The translations under genes and the position numbers were made by a program. A stretch of DNA of 64,000 bases from Ilyonectria destructans (Eukaryota; Ascomycota; Sordariomycetes; Hypocreales; Nectriaceae), in contig JAHEWK010000008.1 of assembly GCA_020740775.1 (NCBI GenBank), positions 186,001-250,000 of the forward strand. The letters run 5' to 3'. Each line of letters starts with the position of its first letter. The stretch's first letter is position 1. Below are positions 22,497-33,871 of this stretch, one piece after another. A model generated the notes under the pieces. It saw nothing but the letters and a program-made list of their open reading frames with translations. It had not been told where the DNA came from and did not search any database.

Positions 22497-23017
22497 AGCA
22501 GAGGCTGATTGATGGATTGCCCTCTACCCGCGACGATCTACGAGAGAAAGCCGGAGCAAAGGGGCTGTTATCTGGGGGGGAGACAACAAAGACTCGGGTG
22601 ATAGAGTTAAGGGCAAGGCCCGCGACACCCAGAAGCGCACAAGGTGGGCTCTGGGGAATGGCAAAAGAGCTGTTGCGGGAGCAGGAGCGCAGAGAGCAGG
22701 AATACAGCGCCGGTACGAGGGTCGTGGCAGGGAGGAATTGGACTTGCGCGACGGGCGTGAGGGGTCGATTGTGCAAATGCGCCACGGGAGAGGAGGGGCG
22801 TGACAGAGAAAAAGGCAGTGAGACGGGGAGGAGGCGAAGCGTCAACCGTCGACCGTGGGTGCCGAGCTAGCTGGCTGAGCTAGGCGACGGAATGCGATGC
22901 GGTGTCGGCAAATCAAGGACAGGCCTGCGAAGCTGCTTGGTCGAGGAGGGTAAGGCTTGCGTCAAAGGTCAGGCGCAATGAGTGTGGGCGGGTGGGTTCT
23001 CGGGCGGCGGTTGCGAG

Positions 23018-23099
23018 GGTGAAGGGTTGGAGGGTTGGTTTTGGAGGGATGTGATGGAGGGTGGAGGGAGGGATGGATGGAGGGATGGGAGGGAGGGGA
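23018..23099 (+). repeat. G-tract cluster (GGGA/GGAT repeats)
   Basis: Imperfect repeats of GGAGGG and GGATGG over about 80 bp on the + strand, C-rich in any - strand transcript. Enough closely spaced GGG runs exist to allow G-quadruplex formation. Confidence 0.6.
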
Positions 23100-23459
23100 T
23101 AGCGGCAGAAAATCGTGAGCACGATCGGCGGTGAGAGGGGTTCCAGATCGTACTTATGGGTCACTGGCCGGGCAGCGAGGGCCAACGATACCCGCAGCTG
23201 AAACAGCGCAGCTCAGCGCGATGCAGAGCTGGCGGAATTCGGATTGAGGCGGCGACGAGGGCGACGAGGATGGACGATGAGGAATGCGCGGTGCGAGCCA
23301 GCGGGGCCGTCGAGGGAACGGCCGAGAGTCAAAAACCTGGGCCGGCGGGTGAGCTACTGACTGAAGGTTGAACGAGCACACGGCTCATGTGTGTAAATGC
23401 AATCAATGTAGGTACCTAATGTCCGTGGTGCGCGGCGCACAAACGAATCGATCGATGGA

Positions 23460-23495
23460 CGGGCAGGGTGGGCGGGCAGGTGGGCAGGCGGGCAA
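23460..23495 (+). repeat. GGGCAGGTGGGCAGG tandem
   Basis: Short imperfect tandem of GGGCRGG units, about five copies. Confidence 0.6.
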
Positions 23496-24636
23496 TCCGA
23501 CGACTGAGCCAACGAGATGATGGGCAGACGACTATTAGGAACACAACGGTCTGTCAGCAGCTGGGCAGGAGGGGCGAGGTTTTGACAAGATTGGTTGTCG
23601 TGTCGGACAACAGTTACAACCCCCGGAGCGGCGACATCGAGAGGCGGCGTCCCTTCAGCATGGCAGCATGGCAGCATCCCAGCGGTCTCAAAGAGCGGCG
23701 TGCCGCAACCCAAGGCGCAAACCAGGTGCCAATGCGAGCGTCCCCGCCAATTCGGCAACAGGGGCTCTCCATGGATGGTGGATTCCCATGGGCTGCCATG
23801 GGCCAACTCTAACCTATCCCAGGTCGTTCTGGCCCATGTCCATCCAATCACCCTTGTCCATCCGGCTGACGGACCACGGACGACAGGCGACTGGCGGGTT
23901 GACTCGCTGCTGACTGCTGGCTGGACCGCTGAATGACTGACAGTCAGAGACTGCTGCTGCTGGGCACCGACCGTTCTCAGCCGCCCAGACCCGGGACATC
24001 CTGGTTCGTCGCCCTGTCGATAGGCCGGCCCTGTCTGCTGGCGCCTTTTTGGCTGGCGCTGGCGCAGCTGCTGGGCCCAAATCGACTGGCCCACTGGTCC
24101 TTTGGGCGCCCTTGGCTGCGTATCCTATCTGGCCCCAGTCCCATCCTGATCCAAGCTTTTTTTTTTGTTTGCACCGTCTTCGGCAGCCGGGGTAGCCCCA
24201 AGGCTTAGGGCGCCAGGATCGCTGCCGATGCCCAAGACCAGTGGGGACGGCCAGCAGCCTGATGGAAGAGCCTAGAAATGGGGCACAACCAAGACGAAGG
24301 CTCCCAGCTTGAAACAGGCTTTGCAAGCATGGGCGATGATTGATGGATAGACAGGAATGGGGCCATAGGCGTGACGAGCAGCAGCAGCAGTCGGGGTCGC
24401 AGTCGCATTTGCAGCATCGTCATTCATGCAGAGAGAGCTGCCGGCGCTTTGCTTTTGTCCGCTTGACTTGCTTGTTTGATGCGGGCGGTGATGATCACAT
24501 GGGCCGCTCACCTGCCGACCTCCACCGCCATAGCAGCAACAACAACAACACCACTACCACCATCCACGAAGAGGGAAGACGACATTCCGAGAAAATAGAA
24601 GGAGTGGAGAAACACAGAGGAAGGTAAATTACTTAC

Positions 24637-24760
24637 TACCAAGTTCGCAATTGGAGCCTTGCACAGGATCTGCTTGTGGGCGGCCGCAAGACTTGTTGAC
24701 AATGGGTTTGTTGATGATGTTGTCGGCAGTGATACCGTAACGGAACGGCAGCTTAGATTC
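24637..24760 (-). CDS. Candidate isolated coding exon (41 codons), gene unresolved
   Basis: On the - strand, a 124-nt block is flanked exactly by an acceptor (CGCCGCTAG, ending at 24761) and a consensus donor (GTAAGT from 24636). One frame is open throughout and reads ESKLPFRYGITADNII, continuing NKPIVNKSCGRPQADPVQG and SNCELG. The composition is balanced and protein-like, unlike the Arg/Pro/Ser-rich chance frames around it. The frame closes just outside both splice signals (TAG before, TAA after), as expected for a real internal exon. I could not identify its partner exons: a short 'ATG CAA|GTACGT' near 25571 would join in phase but lies about 800 bp away. It may belong to the 5' part of the ULD gene or to a separate small gene. 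Confidence 0.4.
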
Positions 24761-27700
24761 CTAGCGGCGATACAGGGTGGTGTGCGGTGTGGTTGAGTGG
24801 GGGCCGGGTTTGTTGGTGTGTTGCCCAGGTCAGGAATGTAGCTCGCGAGAGTCGATGGACACGAGCTTTTGCTTATTGAAACACCACGACGACAAGATGA
24901 GGATGGCGGACGACAAGGAGAATGACTCTTTCTGTGTCGTCTGTATTATAGGGCGATCCAAATCGGGGGATGCCAACGGCGGGTTATGAGGAGGAGGTAG
25001 AAGAGAAGTGGAAAGGGAAGAGGGAAGAAGGAAGAAGGATGGGAGAGAGGGCAAAAAAAAAAGTAAGAAAAGGGAACCCTAAACAAAGCGCGACGGTGCC
25101 AGGTACAGTCAGTCTTGCGGCGCTGGCATGCTGCTGTGCTGCTGTGCTGCGGTTGTCTGTTGCCACGCACTCGCTGGAGCTGGCTTTGATTGATTGTTGA
25201 CAGTGACTGACTCACTCGGACGGCCGCCGGCTTACCTGGGCCAACCTGACCTCGAATTACCCCTCCAGTTGCTGGGCAAGGCCGATGTTTCAGGCCGCTT
25301 TCACACCGGACACAGGGATTGCAGCTTTTTATAACACAGGCCCCAAATGAGATGTGGAAACGAGGGGAAACAGAGAGCAATGAGCTCAGAGGGCACGAGA
25401 GCGTGAATGGGCTAACAGGAACGCGGGTAGGCAGCAAAGGGTCTAAACATGATGGGGTCGGCACTATGGCGAAGGAACTGACACAAAAAAAAAACCCACG
25501 GTTTCCAGGCAGGCATTCAACTCAACCCGCTGGCACCGGAAAATAACAGGGGAACGACGTACTTGCATGGCCAGGCAGCAGCGGCTCTTTTGGACATTTT
25601 TTTAATGGTTAGTATCCCGGCGAGGTGGTGTTTTCCTTCGATTGACCCAGACGGGCTGGGCCGGTGGCCAATGAAGGCGGTGTTGCTCCGTCGTGTTCGT
25701 TTCAAGTGGGTTGAATATCGGATTGCCAGGATACGTGCGTGCAGTGGCAGTGGCATCCACGGGCAAGCATTTGACACGTCGGCATCCTCCTCCTCCTTCC
25801 GTGCAAACCGGTTTGCTGGTCCATTTTTATTTTCTTAATTCCGTACGTTATTTCTCTCGATTCTCAGACAAATGGCCGTGTTGTTTCGTGTGGTTTCCAT
25901 TCTAGGGGTGAGATGCTGCGCCCGGCCGTGTTGGCTGCGTCTCAGCCAGGTTTGGCAACAAAGGCTATCCAACCGGAGTCCAGTATACGGTACGTAAATA
26001 GATGGTTGAGAGACGGGGCGGCCCGAGGAGCGGGTAGATTTCGACAGAGTGTGATGGACGTAGAGACAGGGTTTCTCGTTTGGTTGTCGGTTGCGCGATG
26101 TATCGTATTTTGTCGCAGATGCAGTACTATCGTCCGAAGATGGCCTTGAATCGATCGACCCGTCGAATCCTCACCACCATCACGTCTGAACAAAGGCTTC
26201 GACGAAAAAAGTAAAAAGAGGCAACCAATTTTTTCTACTCTTTCCTAGATGGCGCATTAGGCAAACCACATCACTTATATCACGCCCGCCCTCGATGTTT
26301 TGGCCCGTCTGCCAACAGGGCCCTCTTCTCGCACCATCCCGCCTGCAAAACCCGCCGCATAGCTGCCACCATCCCGGCGCTGGTTGGCAGGTCACGATGC
26401 GAAGGATGCGCCTCAAGCTTCCAGGCCGCGTCTTGACGCCTGATCTTCCACACCCGGTTTGGCACAGTGGCCAACGGTTTTCCCGTCGCCCCTGGGGACC
26501 CATCGTCGCGACAGGGCCTGCGCTGGCCAACTCATCGTCGACAACGGCTGCGAGCCGGTGGAGTCTGAGCGAGCGAGGAACCGAGCCTTTGATGCTCCAT
26601 GCCCCGTTGCCAGGTTCGCAATGCTTAGTTGCTGACTGTGCCCACAGGTACTTACACGAAGCGCCTGCACGAGTCGTGGCTGCCTTCTGGTTGCCTTATG
26701 CTATCAACATTGACTTATTACGGCGTGGTGCCTCGCTCTCTTTTCTCTCCTCTCCGCCCGCGATTCTGCCCAGCAGCCTTGACGAATGATGATGTACAGT
26801 AGTGCGGACAATGGGTTCCCGCCGAGCCTCTGACTCCATCCAGCTGCGGCTTGTGGCTAGCTAGTGGCGATGTTTTCTTGTCTTTTCGACCTCTAAGCTT
26901 CTCATTTACGGTCTCCATCAGCAGTCAGTCGTACATGGCGAAGCACGTTTGAGGCCCGCTCCAAAAGACCAGGCTATCCCGGCAGCCAGCCTTCGACATC
27001 GTAGCAATCCTCCGAACCCAAAACCCGGGACAGGAGCCCAGACCCAGAATGTCCCGAAGAACCAAGATCCAAGAACTCCTGGTCATGGATCATGGGATCA
27101 TCGAGTCTGATGCCCAGTGGCCGGCTATTCCCAACAGTGGACAGTGGCTCCCCCGACGAAAATGCCTCCACTCACACTCACTCCCACACACCCACAAGGC
27201 TCTCTTCTGGGTACCCAACCGTCAATTGATCATGGGATGGATGCGTCGGATGCGTCCCAGCTCTCAACATTGGGCAACGGTGGGACCGAAACGGAGCGAT
27301 CCCTCCCCCTTTACACGCTGCACTTGGTTGGTTCCAACTCGCTGTTTCCTTGTCCGTCTACTTTTCTGTCCGCATTGAAACCCAAGCATGCGCTACGCCT
27401 GCACGCTCCAACTAGCACCCGATCCGTAACGTGTAATCGTGTAAGTAATGGTAGCCCAACGTGCCCGATGTTGGTAGCTATTGAAACAACGAAATCTCCC
27501 ATCAGCATCTACTGGGCATTGATTATTTCGGCCCAAGACCGCGTCATCCGTCACCCTTTGCTTGTCGCCCTCCGTCGCCCCCAACAACCATTGACAACCA
27601 CCCGGCTCTTCTCGTCTCTCCTGTAATCGAGCCGTTTCCCTTCCGTTCCCTGGCCGACTTTCCCCGTATCCACCAGACAAGGCCTCCCCGCCACCTGCCC

Positions 27701-27983
27701 TTGAGTGGCGCCACGTGCTAGGCGCCCAACTTCCCTGTCACTCAAAGACGCCACATGACGGGCCCTGGGAGCCGTAGATACCGCCGTATGCCTGTCTCTT
27801 ACCCATCCATTGTCTTTCCGCTATAATGTTCCAGGTTCAGACGACGTCTTCTAGTCAGGGGTGGTTTTGTCACGGAGGCGGCCATTACCGGCTTCCAGGC
27901 CCCTATTGTCCTACGCAGACCGCAAAGAAGCCCATCATCCCAACCAAGACGCCGGGTTACGCAACCCTTCTGCAAACATATCC

Positions 27984-29113
27984 TCACCGGACTACGTTTG
28001 ACGATGAGCTGTCGAGCAACGCCTTGGCCGCAGAAATCTCATCTGCATTGTACCCCTGCCACATCGGCTCTTGCGCCACATTTCGCCTCACGATCTCTGA
28101 CAGCTTCTTGGTTGCCGCCTGGTTGAGCTTCTCAATCGTCTCCTGCTGCGGCAGAGAAAAACTCTCACCCTCTGTCTGCTTCCTGAGCTTCGCGGGCTCA
28201 CTCAAGAGCTTGTCGGTAACCTAGTTCATGTCAGCCACACTGATCAATTCCTCCACGAGCGCATCCTCCCAACTTACCTTCTTTAAGCCATAGTAGCCTC
28301 TCAAGTAATCCTCGCAGAGCTCAATGCTTCTGCAGAACCGTTTCAGGGACTCTGCTAGGTATTTCTGGGGAAATCCGTCGGTCGAAACGTTGGCCGCCAT
28401 TAATGACACCTCTCCGAGCCGGGCGTGCATCTAAACATTGTCAGGTGAGGACCTCTCGAGAATAAAACTAGAGCCACGTACGTTCCAAGCATTCGGTGTC
28501 ACCACCAGCACCTCTTCCAATGCGTGGATAGCCTGGGAGTATAACCCCTGGGACAGATATAGATCTGCCAGCTCAGACCAAGCCTCAGCATCCGTCGGGC
28601 TGAATTCGAGCAACCATATCAAGGACGTAATCGCCTCGGGCGTCTTGCCCATCGATCGGAAAAGGGCAACTCGTCGCTTTGCGATAGGCTATTGTTTGTC
28701 AGTCAAGTGCCATGACCGTCGCAAACTTGTCTTACAATGTTTGTCTGGTTCTCCTCCAAGATGTCCTCGTACTCCTTGAGCACTGCGAGTAGCTCATTGT
28801 GATTGCTAGCTTCTGCCTCTTTGACCAGACCCTTAAGCGCCATCAAGCGTTCGTTATTGCTGCCAAATCGCAACACGAGCCTCTCCAGGCATTGATGCGC
28901 CGAATCGTCGTCGCCCGTTCGGAGACATGATAGCAGGAGGTTCTCGTAGATAGTCCACAGGTCGGCAGTCTCGGGAGCCGAGAAAAGCGAGAGAAGGGGC
29001 GACGCCGAGATGGCCTTCGGGTTTCGTCGCAAGATGTCGGGAGCTTGTTGCGCGAGCTTGAGGGTCTCGGCTGGTGATAGGTGGCCTTGCGGCTGCAAGA
29101 GTGACAGTGCCAT
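27984..29113 (-). CDS. EMC2: ER membrane protein complex subunit 2 (324 aa)
   Basis: Exons 28736-29113, 28482-28688, 28278-28430 and 27984-28220, all joined in phase 0 (introns 47, 51 and 57 nt), sum to 325 codons with stop. The protein is built of TPR helices: LWTIYENLLLSCLRTGDDDS, then CLERLVLRFGSNNERLMALKG, ITSLIWLLEFSPTDAEAWSE, LADLYLSQGLYSQAIHALEE. It matches EMC2/Oca3, the cytosolic TPR scaffold of the ER membrane complex, an insertase for tail-anchored and multipass membrane proteins. The C-terminal segment KLNQAATKKLSEIVRRN is typical of the fungal proteins. The start MALSLLQPQGHLSP is the first ATG. It is divergent from the tRNA methyltransferase gene, with 437 bp between start codons. 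Confidence 0.92.
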
Positions 29114-29550
29114 AGCGGGTAGGTGCCGGATTAGGAGGGATCTCTAGTGGGAACAGCGTCTCGGAAATCGTGACGGCGGTGATTCTTTTTGGAGAGGGCG
29201 TCGTCAGATGGATTCGTCAACCGTCCGACCTCAGAGTGTCTCTGTTCGAATGGACACGGGAGACTCGAGGTTGGACGTCCATGCTCCCCTAAGCTCTCCG
29301 TGATTGGCCCCAGCAGCTGCACCTCTCGCTGCCGGCACATTGATTAATCCGGTCCCGGTAACAACAGCCAATCATATTAAGTGGAGTGCCCCACAGCCTT
29401 GAGGGTCCAAGACAAAACTCATTTCTGCACCGAAATTTTCTTGGACTTCGAGCTTCTTTACATCCTCACTTTTCCAGTGCGATTTCTTCTGTGCTGCCCA
29501 AGGCACACCACTTGCGCCTGCAAGTGCACGCTCTGAGGCTTCCAGAGTTC
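29114..29550. promoter_or_regulatory. Divergent promoter EMC2 / TRM140 with two CCAAT boxes
   Basis: 437 bp between divergent ATGs. A CCAAT pentamer is at 29368-29372 and an inverted one (ATTGG) at 29303-29307. CCAAT boxes bind the HAP/CBC complex in fungi. Their use here is inferred only from position, midway between the two genes. Confidence 0.4.
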
Positions 29551-30868
29551 ATGATGGCGCCATCTACGCCGAGTGGCGACGCCCTCGCGAGCCCGGTCGT
29601 TGTGGCTGTTCCTGTCGAGAACATGGCCGCGTTGGACATCAAGAACACTGAGACCCAGGCTACTACCGGGGTGCCACCTCACCTGTCACACGACAAGACC
29701 AACAACTTGAAGCGGAGTGATCCCTTCCAGTTTGGCAGCCGGTACCTGAGCGCGGGAGACGATGTCTTCGAGTTCAACGCTTGGGACCATGTCGAGACGG
29801 ATGACACGTACAAGGAGTATGCTGAGCAGCAGTACGCCAAGCAGCGGCAGTTCCCCGTCTCGGACTTTGAGAAGAGTAAGTCACACCTTTTTTTCTTATC
29901 ACACAAACTCGGCTTTTGCCTGGTGTTTCATGATGATATCCATACCTAATGCATAGTTCATCTGAATCTACTGAAGACAACGCATACCTTCAATTCTTTC
30001 GCTCCCATCTGACTCAAACACCTCTACACACCTCACTTGTTACAACTTTATTGTTTCAACAGACGTGCTAACCAAACGTCTAGGAAAGTTCAGTGCAGAC
30101 CCAGCCAAATGGTGGAATCTGTTCTACAAGAACAACCAGTCCAACTTCTTCAAGAACCGGAAGTGGCTCCAGCAGGAATTTCCCGTCCTTGCCGAGGTGG
30201 CCAAGGAGGACGCCGGCCCCAAGGTCCTCCTGGAAATCGGCGCAGGTGCCGGTAACACGGCATTCCCCATCCTGGCCAATAATAATAACCCTCACCTAAA
30301 GATCCACGCCTGCGACTACTCCAAAACTGCCGTAGACGTCATTCGCAACCATGAAGGGTACGACACCAAGTCAATCCAGGCCGACGTATGGGATGTCTCC
30401 AGTGATAGCTTGCCTCCCGGCCTGGAGGAGGGATCCGTAGACGTGGCCATTATGATTTTCATTTTCTCTGCTCTTTCCCCGGACCAATGGGCACAAGCTG
30501 TGCAAAACGTCCACAAGGTCCTCAAGCCTGGCGGCCTGGTCTGCTTCCGAGACTATGGAAGAGGTGACCTAGCCCAGGTTCGGTTTCGCAAGGGCCGGTA
30601 CCTTGACGAAAATTTCTACATCCGAGGCGACGGAACCCGAGTCTATTTCTTTGACGAGGGTCAACTCGCTGATATCTGGTCGGGCAAAACGACCACATCC
30701 ACCGAGCCTGCAGAGGGCGAGGCGGCAGAGGCAGAGCAAGTGGTGGCAGATATTCCACCGCTGTTCGAGATCGAGAACCTCGGGGTTGATCGACGAATGC
30801 TCGTCAACCGAGCGGAAAAGATCAAGATGTATAGATGCTGGCTCCAGGGGCGCTTTAGAAAGAAATAG
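29551..30868 (+). CDS. TRM140: tRNA N3-methylcytidine methyltransferase, TRM140/METTL2 type (369 aa)
   Basis: Exon 1 is 29551-29875 and exon 2 is 30084-30868, or 30063-30868 with the alternative acceptor. The family hallmark DPFQFGSRYL ... VFEFNAWDHVE ... EEYAEQQ-like block lies in exon 1, followed by KWWNLFYKNNQSNFFKNRKWL and the SAM-binding motif LLEIGAGAGNTAFPI near residues 155-170. VLKPGGLVCFRDYGRGDLAQ and the C-terminal KMYRCWLQGRFRKK complete the fold. These enzymes methylate C32 in the anticodon loop of tRNA-Thr (and tRNA-Ser in some species) in the cytosol. The second acceptor (TAG at 30081-30083) lies 13 nt after a GCTAAC branch site and aligns better with the family, so I prefer it. 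Two ATGs are adjacent at the start (29551 and 29554). The stop is only 56 bp from the stop of the convergent phosphatase gene. Confidence 0.9.
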
Positions 30869-30924
30869 ACATAAAGCATTTCAAACCCACTTGCTGTTCT
30901 CTCCGTGCCTGTGCTTATGTACTC

Positions 30925-32091
30925 TCAGTATAAGAGGGTCTCGCGAACCATGGCCCTGTCCCCGGCTCCAAACCCGATGCTGTCAAGATAACTGTCCAAG
31001 CCTCCGTACCTGGTCTTGAGGTGCTGCTCGATTCCCACAATCATGCCCGGGGCGGTGCTGACCCACTCCTCCGTGAGTCCAATTTGGCGAACCTCGGCGA
31101 TTCTCTCATCTCGCCCTTCGAGGAGCGCCGCGTCTGTGAGGCCATAGTCGTACTCAATGGCAGGGATAGGAACACCCAGTATCATCAGTACCAGTGCGCA
31201 CACAAGACCTGGCATTGATGTGTTAACTTAAGACCATATGCAGAGTTTTCAATCATCGGTGCTTACCTGTTCGGTCCTTTCCTTGCGTGCAGTGGACTAC
31301 TGACGGCAATGCTGCCATGTTGGTGTAGAGGGACAGTGTCTCTCGAATCTCAAGAGGGGAATTGTCCAGTGTATCGCGGCCTAACCCAACGAGACCTCGT
31401 GGTAACATCACTTTTGTGCCAATGATTCTCACGGCCTCCATGCGGTAACCGCAGAGAAACAGGAACAATAATCGCCTTGTGAAGTGTTAAATCGTTGGTC
31501 TCGTCTGTAGGGTAGTTTATACTCACAAAAAGTCCCACCACCCGAGCTGGCTCAGCCAAAACCGCTCAAGGGGGCGGCCAGTAATTTTGATCTCTTGGTA
31601 GTCTATCCCGGGGATGTATACGGGCTCGGCCAGGGCCGCATTCAGTTTGACGAGTGATGGGGTGTTGGCCTGTTCCTCGCGCTTCTTGGCCTGGTTGATG
31701 TGCTCTGTCCTGTCTGCGGTTCAGCATGTGGTGAAATTTACCATGAGGAAAGAAGATGGAGCGACATACTTTGTCCGCAAGTCTATGACGGTCTTAATGC
31801 GAAGCTCGTCTTTGATATGGTCTCTGTCGGCGAGAGTTGCATCGTCTGAGGGATATCCCGTGAGTTTTCTATGCGATTAGGGGTTGGAGGTTTGTGGCAT
31901 CGCATACCTGGTCTCGCAGAACGATAAAATACGCCCTCTCGAACTCGCCTGCCCAATGTCAGCTGTGACCAGACCGCTTGGAAGAGCTTTAAGAAGCGGG
32001 GTTGTGCTCACCTCACGCCCAGAAATTCATTTACTGTCTTGCCAACATCTCGAAAGTTGGGCACGTTCTCCATATCGATTGAGGAACCCAT
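30925..32091 (-). CDS. Tyrosine/serine phosphatase, Tyr_phosphatase3 family (290 aa)
   Basis: Six exons: 32012-32091, 31908-31948, 31770-31845, 31527-31709, 31267-31475 and 30925-31208; the introns are 51-63 nt and the sum is 291 codons with stop. The N-terminus has VPNFRDVGKTVN, then VREGVFYRSARPDDAT and KTVIDLRTKTEH, the pattern of the Tyr_phosphatase3 (PF13350-type) family. The CX5R loop HCTQGKDRTG puts the nucleophile at Cys189 and the phosphate-binding Arg at Arg195. GKDRTG is the variant seen in lipid or dual-specificity members, where Lys follows the Gly. The substrate is not known. An intron falls right after the loop, inside the codon for Gly197. It is intron-dense for its size compared with its neighbours. 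The 3' ends of this gene and TRM140 probably overlap. Confidence 0.88.
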
Positions 32092-33871
32092 GGTGTTAAA
32101 CAGGCGCCTTGGTGGAACTGCAATTTCAGAATTACAGGAACGATGCTGATGCCAAGATTATCTACAAGATTGAACGAGCAGATCAGATATCCGGAGTTTC
32201 GGAATTTTACATCCCTGCCGTAGGTCTTAATTACCCTACAGTAAAGTCCGGGTCCATCCAAGTTGACCAATGTGATACCCAGCAATGGATGCCTCTGAGC
32301 TCCTTCCCGGAAAGACGGATGGGAGGCTGTTAGTCCGGGTCTGCTGTATCCTGAAGCCGGAATCTCGGGAGCAGACTAAGGTGGGCATATTGTATTAGTG
32401 AACCGCCGATGGAAAGTGTGAACAGCTGGGTTTCGGCGCCGTCACTGGGCTCACCAGAATTCGCCCCTTCTAGCGAGCAAGGAAAACAAATCGCCGACGA
32501 TCTTAATGACAGGATACGTCAATGGTGCATTCCTAGGCCGGCCGGATCGAGTCGGCCGGCGCGCCAACAGACTTCGATGCTGCTTGGTGGCTTGGGATCT
32601 CCCCTCCGGCGCCGACTAACAGCTATGGACCCAAGATCAGTGGGCGCACCCTCAGAATGACGACGACGTTCGCCGCAGGTTGCGGGTGATGGTACAGTGC
32701 GAATTGAAGATGGCGGCGGGAGGGGTCGATGGTGTGTTAGTCGCGTTATGGAGCACTGGAGGAGCGCAGGAAGAGAGAAGCTGGGCTGCGGTGTCAAACC
32801 AAAGCCAGCTGAGACGACCCTATTTTTAGCATGCGCTTGAAGGGCTTGCCTGCTTTGTTGATGGCGTACGCGTGTCGAGAGTCAGAAGAGTCTCGAAAGT
32901 GATTAAATGTCACCCAACAGTTGCTGCAGCTGGGCGCACCGTCCCCACCGCTCACAGCGCCACGGCCGTCGCGCCACGGCCGTCGCGCCACGGACGCGAG
33001 TTCAGCTGCACTGGGAGCGCACTGGGGGCACTAAAACTAAGCGCACTGGGCGTTCACACGGTGTCCGGGATTCCCTTGGCTGGGATCATCATCGAGGGTC
33101 TCATGACGTCAGGACCGAGCACCATTCTGGGGTAGCTTCTACGGTGCTGCGCCTGGCAAGCTGGAAGCTGGAAGCTGCAAGGGAAGGACCCGGCGCTGTC
33201 CTGACGTAGCGGAGGACGTCCGTCTTGGGGGAGAAGGCGCCATCTACCATCATCAGCTCAAGGTGGCTCATCGTCGTCTCGCAGCATCATTAATAAGGTC
33301 CCCTACTCTCGTCCTTATCATCGGCTTCTCCTGTTCCGCGCTTTGCTGAGCCACACACTCGCCTGCGCGCTCTTGCACATGCTGCTTCCCAATCAATCCA
33401 TGACTCGAATCCTCTACTCTTCCCGTGTTATACATTAAACAAACAGCCCTACTGGACATCGTCATCGATATCAACCCACCTACGCTCCGCCACCCTGACC
33501 TGGTCGCTCCCTGCAACGACACCCTACAGCAGGATCCTGGCACACCATCCACGTCAAACACGAATGCCCTGAGATCTGATTGACACACGACACATTCGCC
33601 TCGTTGATACATTGATAAGACGCCGCGCCACAATCTGCCTACATACTTCGTATTCCTATCGACCTATACAAAAGAATCACCCCTCCGAGACCCCGCCGCC
33701 GTCACCCCGAGACTCCCTACCGCTCTCCACTCGCTCGCCGCATCACGGCCGGCCTGGCCATTGCCCGACAGTTTTCCAATAACTGTACCCGATCGCCGAC
33801 TTGCAGCTCGTATACGAAGACCAAGACGCCGGATACGTCTCACATCCCCGCACGCATCCCCACAGCCAACC
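32092..33871. other. Divergent intergenic region with short tandem repeats
   Basis: 1.8 kb between the phosphatase and EIS1 start codons. It contains a 14-bp GC-rich tandem at 32957-32995 and a GGAAGCT tandem near 33156-33177. The last 500 bp before EIS1 is C-rich and CT-rich, as expected of a 5' UTR. No gene seen. Confidence 0.55.
32957..32995 (+). repeat. 14-bp tandem repeat, 2.7 copies
   Basis: Unit GCGCCACGGCCGTC at 32957-32970 and 32971-32984, with a diverged third copy at 32985-32995. Confidence 0.85.

Larger units (their letters stand above)
22497..27983. other. 5.5 kb region without a recognised gene
   Basis: Lies upstream of the ULD gene (-) and downstream of EMC2 (-). Many mid-length open frames occur on both strands because of high GC, but none looks like protein apart from the 24637-24760 block listed separately. 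It holds G-rich tandem stretches (23018-23099, 23460-23495), a GCTGCTGT repeat near 25127-25150, T10 near 24158, A10 near 25052, and consensus splice donors on the - strand at about 24636, 25234, 25565 and 26655. It may be a long promoter with spliced 5' UTR exons, or a non-coding RNA locus. Confidence 0.5.

Noticed and set aside
23354..24094. A 246-codon - strand frame in the 5.5 kb gap
   Set aside because: Trp/Gly/Cys/Pro-rich chance composition, no splice structure, no recognisable motif.
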